This document shows, piece after piece, positions 17,772-26,182 of a stretch of DNA of 41,228 nt. The notes beneath the pieces were generated by a model. The model was given only the letters and a program-made list of their open reading frames with translations. It was not told the origin of the DNA and did no database searches. The translations under genes and the position numbers were made by a program. How positions within the stretch are numbered: position 1 is the stretch's first letter; the number at the start of each line of letters is the position of its first letter. Source of the stretch: UBA2730 sp022793235 (GTDB lineage: Bacteria > Bacillota_I > Bacilli_A > RF39 > UBA660); assembly GCA_949745755.1 (NCBI GenBank), contig CATJZL010000064.1:1-41228 (forward strand), in the 5' to 3' direction.

Positions 17772-18111
17772 CTTTGATTGTGCTTTTAAAGGACTTATAT
17801 ACGGCATAAAAACAGAAAGAAATATCAAAATTCATGTTTTGAGTATGATAGGAATCATTATATTAGGATTTATCTTTAAAATAAATAAAACAGAATGGTA
17901 TATATGTTTATTATTATTTGGAAATGTTATTTCACTAGAATATATAAATACTGCTTTAGAAAAAATAGTAGATTTGTATTCCCCAAATAGAAATGAGTTA
18001 GCTCGAATTGCTAAAGATGTAGCAGCAGCAAGTGTATTAGTTTCCGCAATCGTTTCAGCGACAATTGGTCTTATGATATTTTTACCAAAAATAATAGAAG
18101 TTATAATGTAA
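17746..18111 (+). CDS. dgkA: DgkA-family undecaprenol/diacylglycerol kinase
   Basis: A 121-residue integral membrane kinase with the family motif around E65, N68, E72 and D76 (EYINTALEKIVDL), then AKDVAAASVLVSA (K90-D91), and three membrane helices. Gram-positive members phosphorylate undecaprenol, feeding the lipid carrier used for peptidoglycan and surface glycans. It overlaps the PAP2 phosphatase gene, with AGGAAGTAGG inside that gene as ribosome binding site. Kinase and phosphatase encoded together suggest balanced recycling of the carrier. Confidence 0.92.
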   Translation: MKTKNLFHSFDCAFKGLIYGIKTERNIKIHVLSMIGIIILGFIFKINKTEWYICLLLFGNVISLEYINTALEKIVDLYSPNRNELARIAKDVAAASVLVSAIVSATIGLMIFLPKIIEVIM

Positions 18112-18215
18112 AAATATGTAAAAATATAGATAAGAAAAATAAATGTATGATAATATAAAATTACAGTCTATAATAACACCAAAAAAGTCTTTAAAATAAC
18201 AATTTAAGGAAAATA

Positions 18216-18244
18216 TTAGACTTTATAGAAAGAATATGTATAAT
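18216..18244 (+). promoter_or_regulatory. Promoter of the PlsC-like gene
   Basis: TTAGAC (18216-18221), a 17-bp spacer and TATAAT (18239-18244), 31 bp before the ATG. An AAAGTCT/AGACTTT inverted repeat (about 18183-18226) overlaps the -35 and may be the upstream terminator or an operator. Confidence 0.6.
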
Positions 18245-18275
18245 ACAGAATTAACGAAAGAAATAGGAGGTTTAA

Positions 18276-19406
18276 ATGAGAATAATAGATAAATTAAAAA
18301 AATTAAAAGATTGTGTAGAAGAAGCAAGAGAGTATTTAAAAGAAGGTAATATTTTAGCAGAGGCCCGTAAAGAGCTAGATGAAGTACAGAAAAATACTAC
18401 TGAAGAAGAGTATGAGATAAAAAAGGAAGAATTTCTAAAATTATATAATAAGTTAAGAGAAAAAGAGGAACAAATGTGGTGGCATCAACTAACAAAGGAG
18501 CAAAGAGATAAATTACATCCACTGGTTTTAACTGTATACAAAATAAAAAATAGAATAGATGGATTTGATTGTAAGGTAATAAAGGATGAAAGAAAGAGAA
18601 AATTCATATCAATTATGCAAGAAAAAAATATAAAGAAATTACAAATATCTTGGAAAACTTTTGAGAAAAAACAAAAAGAAGAAAAAAGACCTGTTATATA
18701 TGTGCTAACTCATGTAGGAAAATATGATATTCAAGTAGTTAGTGAAGCAATAAAAAAACACTATACTCTATTATCAGGTGATTATGAACATATTCAAGGG
18801 ACAATTGATGCCATATTCCTAGGAATAAATGGTGTAGAGTATTTTTGTGAAATTGATAAGGAAGAGAGAAAAACTATTCAGCCTAGAATGATCCAAGATT
18901 TACAAAATGGCATTGACTTAATGTACTTTATTGAAGGAACATGGAATATGACTGAAGAATTACCAGTTATCCCTGCTTATTGGGGAGTAGTTGACGTGGC
19001 CAAAAAAGGAAATGCCTTAATAACACCTATAGCGTGTGCTCAATATGATAAGAGATTTAAAACAAATATCGGAGAATATTTCCATATGGAAGACTATGGA
19101 GAAGGAACAAAAGAAAAAACAAGAGGAATTACCGACTTAAGAGATGAACTAGCAAGGTTAAACTATGAAATTTGGGAGACAGAAGAACCACTAGTAAGAA
19201 GTGAAATACCAGATAACTACTGGGAAGATTACTGCCAAGCAAGGTTTGCTGAATGGCCATATTTTAATCATGAGTATATAAATAAATTAGTATACAAACC
19301 AAAAGGAGTAACAAAAAGAGACGAAGTTTATGAACCTGTAAAAAAATTAGAAATAAACAAGAAAAATGCATTTTTATTTTATAAAAACAATAAAGATAGG
19401 ATTTAA
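18276..19406 (+). CDS. PlsC-like acyltransferase with helical N-terminal extension
   Basis: A 376-residue protein. The first ~110 residues are Lys/Glu-rich helices (probable coiled coil). The rest resembles lysophospholipid acyltransferases: H146-x4-D151 (THVGKYD), an FIEGTWN block at 218-224 standing in for FPEGTRS, and a VIPAYWGVV-ALITPIAC region. No transmembrane segment is obvious. It would transfer acyl chains to a glycerolipid or other acceptor; the acceptor is unknown. AGGAGG precedes the ATG, and it has its own promoter and terminator. Confidence 0.7.
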   Translation: MRIIDKLKKLKDCVEEAREYLKEGNILAEARKELDEVQKNTTEEEYEIKKEEFLKLYNKLREKEEQMWWHQLTKEQRDKLHPLVLTVYKIKNRIDGFDCKVIKDERKRKFISIMQEKNIKKLQISWKTFEKKQKEEKRPVIYVLTHVGKYDIQVVSEAIKKHYTLLSGDYEHIQGTIDAIFLGINGVEYFCEIDKEERKTIQPRMIQDLQNGIDLMYFIEGTWNMTEELPVIPAYWGVVDVAKKGNALITPIACAQYDKRFKTNIGEYFHMEDYGEGTKEKTRGITDLRDELARLNYEIWETEEPLVRSEIPDNYWEDYCQARFAEWPYFNHEYINKLVYKPKGVTKRDEVYEPVKKLEINKKNAFLFYKNNKDRI

Positions 19407-19430
19407 TTCATTTAAATGCCTATTTTTTAT
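19396..19430 (+). terminator. Terminator of the PlsC-like gene
   Basis: ATAGGATTTAA (19396-19406) pairs with TTAAATgCCTAT (19412-19423, one bulged G), followed by a T run. The 5' arm overlaps the stop codon. Confidence 0.75.
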
Positions 19431-19440
19431 TGCTATATTA

Positions 19441-19469
19441 ATGACAAGTAAAAAAAAAAGAGGTATACT
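19441..19469 (+). promoter_or_regulatory. Promoter of the phosphorelay genes
   Basis: ATGACA (19441-19446), a 17-bp A-rich spacer and TATACT (19464-19469). Confidence 0.6.
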
Positions 19470-19505
19470 TAATATAAAGTAGTAATGAAGTAAAGAGGTG
19501 TAAGA

Positions 19506-21332
19506 GTGTCAAATGGTTATTTAACAGGATGTGGGTTAGTAATATCAATTTTAATTATGTTTATGTTGACATTAAAGAAAAGCATAAAAAATGATGAAAC
19601 AAGTATATTCAAAAAAATGTTATTGTGTAATGTTTTAGAATCAATGTCAACAAGTTTGATAGTAATAGTAGCTTTAACAATTAATACAAATTTTCTATTT
19701 AAAATTTTAAACAGAATAGATGTTATGTTAATTGTGACATGGTGTAGTCTAATGTTTTACTATATTTATGTAATTACAATAGAAAAGAAAGAAAATGTAA
19801 AAAGATTTATATATATTATAAATGGTATCATCTATACATTAGCCCTTTTCTTAGGAGTAGCAATAATTAATGATAAGGGTATATTAAATTCTACAGGACC
19901 TCTTACATATCTAGGACTTGGAGGAGCATTAATCTATATTTTATTAATGATTTTAATACTATTAGGTTCAAATAAAAGAAAAAATATAGATAAAAAGAAA
20001 TATATCCCTCTTTATTTTCTAATTATACTATTAATAATTATTGCAATTCTAAGAATTGTTATACCCGAAATTAACTTTGTTTCTATTGCATTTAGTCTAA
20101 TAGATATGATAATGGTCTTTACTATAGAAAATCCAGATGTAAAAATGATAGAGGAGTTAAACATTGCGAAGAAAGAAGCAGAGGTAGCAAATAATGCTAA
20201 AACAGAATTTTTGGCCAACATGTCACATGAAATAAGAACACCACTAAATGCTATAACAGGTTTTTCTCAAGCCTTAGCAGAAGAAGAAGGAATGCCAGAA
20301 TCAGCTAAAGAAGATATAAAAGATATAATAATGGCTTCCAATAGTTTGTTAGAAATTGTAAATGGAGTATTAGATATTTCCAAAATAGAAGCAGGAAAAA
20401 TAGAAATTATTAATAAAACATATACACCCTTTGATATGTTTAAAGAATTAGAAAGTCTAACAAAAGTAAGAATAGGAGAAAAACCAATAGAACTAAGAAC
20501 TTATATAGATGCAACGATTCCAAAAAGACTTTTTGGAGATCATGTAAGAATAAAACAAATTATATTAAACTTACTAACAAATGCTGCAAAATATACAGAA
20601 GAAGGATACATTGATTTCAAAGTAAGTTCCGTAATAAAAGAAGATGTATGTAGATTAATTATATCAGTAGAAGATACAGGAATGGGAATTAAAACAGACC
20701 AGGTTGATAAACTATTTAATAAATTTAGTAGGTTAGATGAAGAAAAAAACATAACAATAGAAGGAACAGGACTAGGGCTTGCTATAACAAAGAAATTACT
20801 AGAATTAATGAATGGAAAGATAACAGTTCAAAGTATTTATGGAGAAGGTTCTAAGTTTACAGCTTATATCGATCAAAAAATAGTAAGAGAAGAACAAAAA
20901 GAAGAAAACATAGAAGAAGTAATAGAAAATCTCGAAACACAAAACGAAACACAAAGTTCCACACTAGATAATAGAAAAGTATTAATAGTAGATGACAACA
21001 AATTAAATTTAAAAGTAGCACAAAAACTTCTTTCAAAATATAATCTTTTAGTAACAACATTAGAAAGTGGTGTAGAATGTATAGAACATATTGAAAGAGG
21101 AGAACAATATGATATTATATTATTAGATGATATGATGCCAAAAATGAGTGGAAAAGAAACTTTAAAAAAATTAAAAGAAAATGAAAATTTTAAAATACCA
21201 ACTATTGCTCTAACAGCAAATGCTATTTCAGGAATGAAAGAAGAATACTTAGCTCTAGGTTTTGACGACTACTTAGCAAAACCAATAGAAAAAATAGAAT
21301 TAGAAAGAGTATTAAAAGAATACTTAGATTAA
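19506..21332 (+). CDS. Hybrid sensor histidine kinase
   Basis: A 608-residue protein starting at GTG, with AAGAGGTG as ribosome binding site. Six to seven membrane helices (1-205) form the sensor module. A short linker helix leads into HisKA, with the phospho-accepting H241 in MSHEIRTPLNAITGFS. The HATPase domain has an N box (NLLTNAAKYT), G1 (DTGMGI) and G2 (GTGLGLAI). A receiver domain follows (about 492-608) with phospho-acceptor D541 in LLDDMMP. The membrane sensor has no recognisable periplasmic domain. The adjacent gene supplies the HPt partner, so a His-Asp-His-Asp relay is expected. Confidence 0.95.
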   Translation: MSNGYLTGCGLVISILIMFMLTLKKSIKNDETSIFKKMLLCNVLESMSTSLIVIVALTINTNFLFKILNRIDVMLIVTWCSLMFYYIYVITIEKKENVKRFIYIINGIIYTLALFLGVAIINDKGILNSTGPLTYLGLGGALIYILLMILILLGSNKRKNIDKKKYIPLYFLIILLIIIAILRIVIPEINFVSIAFSLIDMIMVFTIENPDVKMIEELNIAKKEAEVANNAKTEFLANMSHEIRTPLNAITGFSQALAEEEGMPESAKEDIKDIIMASNSLLEIVNGVLDISKIEAGKIEIINKTYTPFDMFKELESLTKVRIGEKPIELRTYIDATIPKRLFGDHVRIKQIILNLLTNAAKYTEEGYIDFKVSSVIKEDVCRLIISVEDTGMGIKTDQVDKLFNKFSRLDEEKNITIEGTGLGLAITKKLLELMNGKITVQSIYGEGSKFTAYIDQKIVREEQKEENIEEVIENLETQNETQSSTLDNRKVLIVDDNKLNLKVAQKLLSKYNLLVTTLESGVECIEHIERGEQYDIILLDDMMPKMSGKETLKKLKENENFKIPTIALTANAISGMKEEYLALGFDDYLAKPIEKIELERVLKEYLD

Positions 21333-21353
21333 AAATGAAAGGGAGAAGGAAAA

Positions 21354-22112
21354 ATGAAAGATAAAGAATTTTTAATTCAAAATGGTGTAAATGTCGAAAA
21401 AAGTCTAGAATTGTTTGGAGATATGGAAACATACAATGATACGCTAAAAGTATTTATAGAAGATATAGTATCAAAAAAAGAAAATTTAAATAAATATAAA
21501 GAAATAGCAGATATGGCAAATTATGCGATATATGCTCATTCAATTAAAAGTGATGCCAGATATTTTGGATTTGATCATTTATCAGAATTAGCCCTAAATC
21601 ATGAAATGGCTGGAAAACAAAATAATATGTATTATGTAACAAATAATTATGAAGAATTTATGAAAGAATTAGCCAGAATAGAAAGAGTTTGCCATGAATA
21701 TATGAATATACCTGTTGTGAAGGAAGAACAAATAATTACTATTAAAGATGAAGCCATTCTAGTAGTAGATGATTCTCCAGTAATTAAAAAGTTCATTCAA
21801 AATATATTTCATGATAAATATCAAATTATTGAAGCAAGTGATGGAATAGAAGCTATTAATAATCTAGCTACAAACCCAAAAATTAATAAAATGCTACTAG
21901 ATTTAAATATGCCAAATTGCAATGGTTTTGATGTACTAAATTATCTAAGTCAAAATAATTTATTTACAAAAATAAAAGTAACAGTTATTACAGGAATAGG
22001 AAATTATGATATTGTAGAACAAGCAAAAAAATATCCAATAAAAGGAGTCTTATTAAAACCCTTTAATGAAAGAGACATTAAAAATGCTTTAGAAGAAACA
22101 GAAATACTATAA
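21354..22112 (+). CDS. HPt-receiver fusion protein of the phosphorelay
   Basis: A 252-residue protein. The N-terminal HPt-like helical domain (1-118) carries AHSIKSDARYFG with H62. The C-terminal receiver (133-250) has DD at 139-140, phospho-acceptor D183 in LLDLNMP and K232-P233 (LLKPF). There is no DNA-binding or enzymatic output domain. It is encoded 21 bp after the hybrid kinase and closed by a terminator, so kinase and relay protein form a two-gene operon whose final output must be elsewhere. Confidence 0.9.
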   Translation: MKDKEFLIQNGVNVEKSLELFGDMETYNDTLKVFIEDIVSKKENLNKYKEIADMANYAIYAHSIKSDARYFGFDHLSELALNHEMAGKQNNMYYVTNNYEEFMKELARIERVCHEYMNIPVVKEEQIITIKDEAILVVDDSPVIKKFIQNIFHDKYQIIEASDGIEAINNLATNPKINKMLLDLNMPNCNGFDVLNYLSQNNLFTKIKVTVITGIGNYDIVEQAKKYPIKGVLLKPFNERDIKNALEETEIL

Positions 22113-22117
22113 AAATG

Positions 22118-22141
22118 AAGTAGAGAAATCTACTTTTTTAT
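22118..22141 (+). terminator. Terminator of the phosphorelay operon
   Basis: AAGTAGA (22118-22124), a GAAA tetraloop, TCTACTT (22129-22135), then T residues. Confidence 0.88.
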
Positions 22142-22150
22142 CTGTATCGA

Positions 22151-22179
22151 TTGATGATATTTCCAATTTGGTATATAAT
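22151..22179 (+). promoter_or_regulatory. Promoter of the GT2 gene
   Basis: TTGATG (22151-22156), a 17-bp spacer and a perfect TATAAT (22174-22179). Confidence 0.7.
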
Positions 22180-22213
22180 AGATGAAGGTTAAACGTTAGA
22201 AGTAGGTGGTAAA

Positions 22214-23155
22214 ATGCAAAAAGAAAAAATATCGATTGTAATTCCTTGTTACAATGAGCAAGAAACCATACCTATTTTTTATAAGGAAGTAACTAAAATA
22301 GCAGATGAAATGAAGGATTTAGATTTTGAACTTTTATTTATAAATGATGGTTCAAATGATAATACGTTAAATAAAATAAAGGAATTAGTCAAAATAGATA
22401 CAAGAGTAAGATTTATATCTTTCTCAAGAAATTTTGGTAAAGAAGCTGCAATCTATGCAGGGCTAGAACAAGCAGTAGGAGATTATGTAACAATAATGGA
22501 TGCAGATTTGCAAGATCCACCTTCAATGTTAAAAGAAATGTATCAAGTACTAAAAATAGAGAAGTATGATATGGCAGGAACTAGAAGAGTTACAAGAAAA
22601 GGAGAACCACCTATACGAAGTTTTTTTGCTAGATGTTTCTATAAAATAATCAATAAAACCTCAAATATAGAAATGATAGATGGTGCAAGAGACTATAGAT
22701 TAATGACAAGGCAAGTAGTAAATGCAGTTCTTTTATTAAAGGAATATAATAGATACTCGAAGGGGCTATTTAGTTTTGTAGGATTCAAAACTAAATGGTT
22801 AGAATATGAGAATGTAAAAAGAGTAGCAGGAGAATCAAAATGGTCCTTCTGGAAATTATTTTTGTATGCAATTGAAGGAATAGTAGCTTTTACAACAGTT
22901 CCACTATCTATAGCAGCTATACTAGGGTTAGTAATTTGTATTGTATCTTTTATAGCCATCATTTTTATAATTGTCAAAACAATAATATTTACAGATCCAG
23001 TAGGTGGTTGGCCATCACTTGTTTGCATTTTATTGTTTATGAGTGGAATACAACTACTTTGTATGGGAATAATAGGAAAATATTTAGCAAAAACATATTT
23101 AGAAACAAAAAAAAGACCCATCTATATTATAAAAGAAACAGAAAAAGATCTATAA
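22214..23155 (+). CDS. Membrane-anchored GT2 glycosyltransferase (GtrB/DPM1-like)
   Basis: A 313-residue protein with a GT-A domain of family 2: IVIPCYNEQETI at the start, DGSNDNT, the nucleotide-sugar/metal motif MDADLQDPP (about 95-103) and the acceptor region YRLM. Two C-terminal membrane helices (about 235-260 and 270-295) are followed by a basic tail. This layout is that of polyprenyl-phosphate glucosyl/mannosyl transferases, which load a sugar onto undecaprenyl phosphate for outer-face GT-C enzymes. The GT-C-like protein at 13858 could be a user. The ribosome binding site is AGTAGGTGG. Confidence 0.9.
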   Translation: MQKEKISIVIPCYNEQETIPIFYKEVTKIADEMKDLDFELLFINDGSNDNTLNKIKELVKIDTRVRFISFSRNFGKEAAIYAGLEQAVGDYVTIMDADLQDPPSMLKEMYQVLKIEKYDMAGTRRVTRKGEPPIRSFFARCFYKIINKTSNIEMIDGARDYRLMTRQVVNAVLLLKEYNRYSKGLFSFVGFKTKWLEYENVKRVAGESKWSFWKLFLYAIEGIVAFTTVPLSIAAILGLVICIVSFIAIIFIIVKTIIFTDPVGGWPSLVCILLFMSGIQLLCMGIIGKYLAKTYLETKKRPIYIIKETEKDL

Positions 23156-23175
23156 TGGAATGGGTCTTCTTTTTT
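23113..23175 (+). terminator. Terminator of the GT2 gene, overlapping its 3' end
   Basis: AAGACCCA (23113-23120) inside the last codons pairs with TGGGTCTT (23161-23168), followed by CTTTTTT. The loop of about 40 nt is long for an intrinsic terminator. Confidence 0.6.
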
Positions 23176-23221
23176 GCATAAAAAAGGAAAACTGCAAGAA
23201 ATAAAAAATACTTTTCAAGAG

Positions 23222-23250
23222 TTCACATCTAAAAATTTCCATGATATAAT
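23222..23250 (+). promoter_or_regulatory. Promoter of the prepilin-type gene
   Basis: TTCACA (23222-23227), a 17-bp spacer and a perfect TATAAT (23245-23250). It excludes the upstream TTG as the start of the following gene, because transcription would begin near 23257. Confidence 0.72.
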
Positions 23251-23275
23251 AAATTATAGAGTAGAGGTGGATAAA

Positions 23276-26068
23276 GTGAAAAGAATAAGAAATAATAGGG
23301 CATTTACGCTAGTAGAACTTTTAGCTACCATAATAATTATAGGAGTTTTAAGTGGTACAGCAGTGGTTGGAGTATCAAAAAATATAACAAAGTCGCATGA
23401 GAAATATTGCGATTCACAAGTAGATATGCTAAGAATAGCAGGAAAAGATTATTTTAATGATCATTTAACACTTTTGCCAATGAGTATAGGAAAAGATAGT
23501 TGTGTCACTTTAAATACCCTGATAAATAGCAAATATATAGAAATAATGAAAGATTATAATAATAACACTTGTAATCAGACAAATACCAAAGTATGTGCCA
23601 TAATGAATACAAAAAATAGTTATTACTATACAACTTATCTAGATTGTAGTGGATGTAATGCAAACAATAATAAAACAAACTCTTCATCTACACCTAAAAT
23701 AGAATTTAGTCCAAATAGTGCAAACAATGTAAAGAATAAAGATATAACAGTAAAAATGCAACTAACAGATCCAGAGTATCCAATAATAAGCTATGCTTAC
23801 AAAATATATCAAGTAACAGAAGGTGGAGACGTAGAAGTAGAATCAATCGATTTTAAAGAATACAAAGGAAGCGATATCAAAATAAAATTGAACAAAAAGG
23901 GAACCTATTACATAAAAGGATATGCTTATAACTCTAAGGGTGGGTACAAAGAACAAACAAGTGGAAGATATAATTTGAAATATACAATTGGAACCAGTGG
24001 AAACTCAGGAACATGTAATGGCCAGATATCAATAACAGCCAAGAAAAATGATGAAGGAGTAATAGCAAAAGTAAATTCAAAAGAATGGATGAAAGGAAGT
24101 CTTTCTATAACAGTACAGCGAAAAGGAGATATAGAAAGTTATGATATTTATATTGCAAAACTAAATGCAGTATATAAAAATCCAATAGATTATGATAACT
24201 TAAACTATGTAAAAGTAGTCTCTAAAGCAACAGCAAATAGTAGAACCATTACATACCCTGCAACAGATACGGGAAAATACATTGTCTATGTCATAGGATA
24301 CAATGATCAAGGAGATGTGTGTTCGACTATGGCAGACACCAAAGCAGGGAAAACAGAGTTTTATCAAGATAATACAGACCCTTCTTGTGAAACACTAGGA
24401 GCCCCTGGTAGATGGGTAAACTACCCAGTAACTTTAACACCAAAATGTACAGACCTAGATAGTGGCTGTGATCATTCTAAAAGTAGTAGTAACACGATAG
24501 CAATAGAGTTTAATGACCTAGCCAGTCCAGGAAGAGTTTATGATAATGTAGGAAATTATACAACATGCCCTTATGTGTTAGTACAAATTGATATGACTAA
24601 ACCAGTCTGTGAAATGAATGGAGAAGGAGAAGAAGGAAACAATGATTACTACGTAAGTGATTTATATGTAAGATTAACAGCCTATGATCCTGGATCCATA
24701 TCAAGCGGATTAAAAGGTTATGCTATAGATGATGCAAGAGAGGCAGCCTTTTATGAAGCAAACCATGGAAAGAAAATGGATGGAGAATTAAGAACCGAAG
24801 AAACAGGAATATATTATCATAATAGATATTGTTCTGCAGTAGATAATGCTGGAAATGAAAGTGATTTCTGGGTACCTGATGCTGAAGGAGATATATGGTT
24901 TGGTGGAGAACTTTGGTATACAGAACGTGGAAATTTAAAATATAGGATAGATAAAACCCCTCCAACTTATGAGATAAGCCTAAGTGGTGAAAGAATAGGA
25001 GGAGGATATGCAGATGGAGGAATCTTATCTGTTAAATGCAGCGACGAAGGAGGAAGTGGTGTCGCAGATGGAGATAAAATTTTATCACTTTCAGGATCAG
25101 TTGTTGAACTAAGAGGATTCTGTGAAGATATGGCAGGAAACCAATCAGAAGAGTATTATAGAATGCTGAAAAAATGTGCCAGTCCAACATGTGGTCCTAA
25201 AAAATGTAGAAATAAGGCCTGTGGAGTAGAGTCCTACAGAACTTGTAGTAGCTATGCCTGTGGAAGTTATTGCTCTAGCTGGTATGATCCAAGTGTAGGT
25301 GGTGGTTGTGCCAGTTGGAGTCCTTATACATGTACCCATTCCAGTTGTGGAGTAGCAAGCTATAGAGAATGTGAGACACCTGCTTGCGGTTATAAAGACT
25401 GTTGGGTAGAAGAAGGAGACACTTGCACAACAGGGGGAGGACCAACTAGTACAGGAGGTGGTTCAGATGATCCACCAATAGCAGTACCGCCATCGAAACC
25501 AGAGAAAGAAAAAGATAAAGAAAAACCAAAATGTAGCACCTATTTTGGAGGGAATAAAAAATGGAAAAAAAGTGGCTATGTAGAAGTAGGAGTCAACTGT
25601 ATTGATTCAGGTTCTGGTTGTAAACAAGCAAAAGTAACCAAAAGAATTTCAAACGAAGCAAAAACAAAAAAAGTCTCCTTTACAATAGAAGATAAAGCAG
25701 GGAATAAAACAACATGTACACACGAATTTGACATTTATATTGACAAAACCCCACCAACGATTTCTTTCGGAGGAATGACAAATGTCAATAAAGACAATTA
25801 CCAAACACAATGTCCAGGATATCCAGATATGATTATGCGAGTAGATGGAAATGTAAAAGATAATTTAAGTGGAATTGATAAATCTAAATCAAAATATACA
25901 ATTGGACCAGATTCCAATGAAACCAGAGATTACCCTACTGTTGTTGGAGAAGGAAGCAAGAGCGGAACAGATGGATTTTGTTCAAGAAAAAAGAGCTTGT
26001 ATGTTAGATATACTCTCTGTGATTTAGCAGGAAATTGTAATAATGGAACCCATAGTAAAAGTTATTAA
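23276..26068 (+). CDS. Giant Cys-rich prepilin-type surface protein
   Basis: 930 residues from a GTG start (ribosome binding site AGAGGTGG, promoter just upstream). The N-terminus is a type IV prepilin signal, RNNRAFTLVELLATIIIIGVL, with cleavage expected before Phe and Glu at +5. A pilin-like helix and a CDSQ...C domain (to ~135) are followed by several beta domains separated by IDKTPPT/IDMTKP linkers typical of Ig-like repeats. A striking Cys-rich block lies at about 630-720, with two copies of a CGVxSYRxCxxxACG pattern and a Gly/Pro-rich spacer after it. It has no sortase motif. It is far longer than ordinary pilins (150-200 residues). A tip adhesin or large minor pilin exported by a type IV-like or competence-type machinery encoded elsewhere is inferred. 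Confidence 0.85.
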   Translation: MKRIRNNRAFTLVELLATIIIIGVLSGTAVVGVSKNITKSHEKYCDSQVDMLRIAGKDYFNDHLTLLPMSIGKDSCVTLNTLINSKYIEIMKDYNNNTCNQTNTKVCAIMNTKNSYYYTTYLDCSGCNANNNKTNSSSTPKIEFSPNSANNVKNKDITVKMQLTDPEYPIISYAYKIYQVTEGGDVEVESIDFKEYKGSDIKIKLNKKGTYYIKGYAYNSKGGYKEQTSGRYNLKYTIGTSGNSGTCNGQISITAKKNDEGVIAKVNSKEWMKGSLSITVQRKGDIESYDIYIAKLNAVYKNPIDYDNLNYVKVVSKATANSRTITYPATDTGKYIVYVIGYNDQGDVCSTMADTKAGKTEFYQDNTDPSCETLGAPGRWVNYPVTLTPKCTDLDSGCDHSKSSSNTIAIEFNDLASPGRVYDNVGNYTTCPYVLVQIDMTKPVCEMNGEGEEGNNDYYVSDLYVRLTAYDPGSISSGLKGYAIDDAREAAFYEANHGKKMDGELRTEETGIYYHNRYCSAVDNAGNESDFWVPDAEGDIWFGGELWYTERGNLKYRIDKTPPTYEISLSGERIGGGYADGGILSVKCSDEGGSGVADGDKILSLSGSVVELRGFCEDMAGNQSEEYYRMLKKCASPTCGPKKCRNKACGVESYRTCSSYACGSYCSSWYDPSVGGGCASWSPYTCTHSSCGVASYRECETPACGYKDCWVEEGDTCTTGGGPTSTGGGSDDPPIAVPPSKPEKEKDKEKPKCSTYFGGNKKWKKSGYVEVGVNCIDSGSGCKQAKVTKRISNEAKTKKVSFTIEDKAGNKTTCTHEFDIYIDKTPPTISFGGMTNVNKDNYQTQCPGYPDMIMRVDGNVKDNLSGIDKSKSKYTIGPDSNETRDYPTVVGEGSKSGTDGFCSRKKSLYVRYTLCDLAGNCNNGTHSKSY

Positions 26069-26086
26069 TAAGTGTACTGAAAAGTG

Positions 26087-26123
26087 ACTATTCAAATAAA
26101 AAATGAATAGTTCTTTTATTTTT
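26087..26123 (+). terminator. Terminator of the prepilin-type gene
   Basis: ACTATTCA (26087-26094) pairs with TGAATAGT (26104-26111), followed by a T-rich tail. Confidence 0.75.
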
Positions 26124-26182
26124 AAATGAAAAAAGTAAACATATAAAAAGACATGTCTACTTATAAGAAATAAAAATAATAA

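Noticed and set aside
23174..23275. TTG start that would lengthen the prepilin-type protein by 34 residues
   Set aside because: It lies upstream of the TTCACA-17-TATAAT promoter and inside the previous terminator, and the prepilin signal must be N-terminal; GTG 23276 has a proper ribosome binding site.
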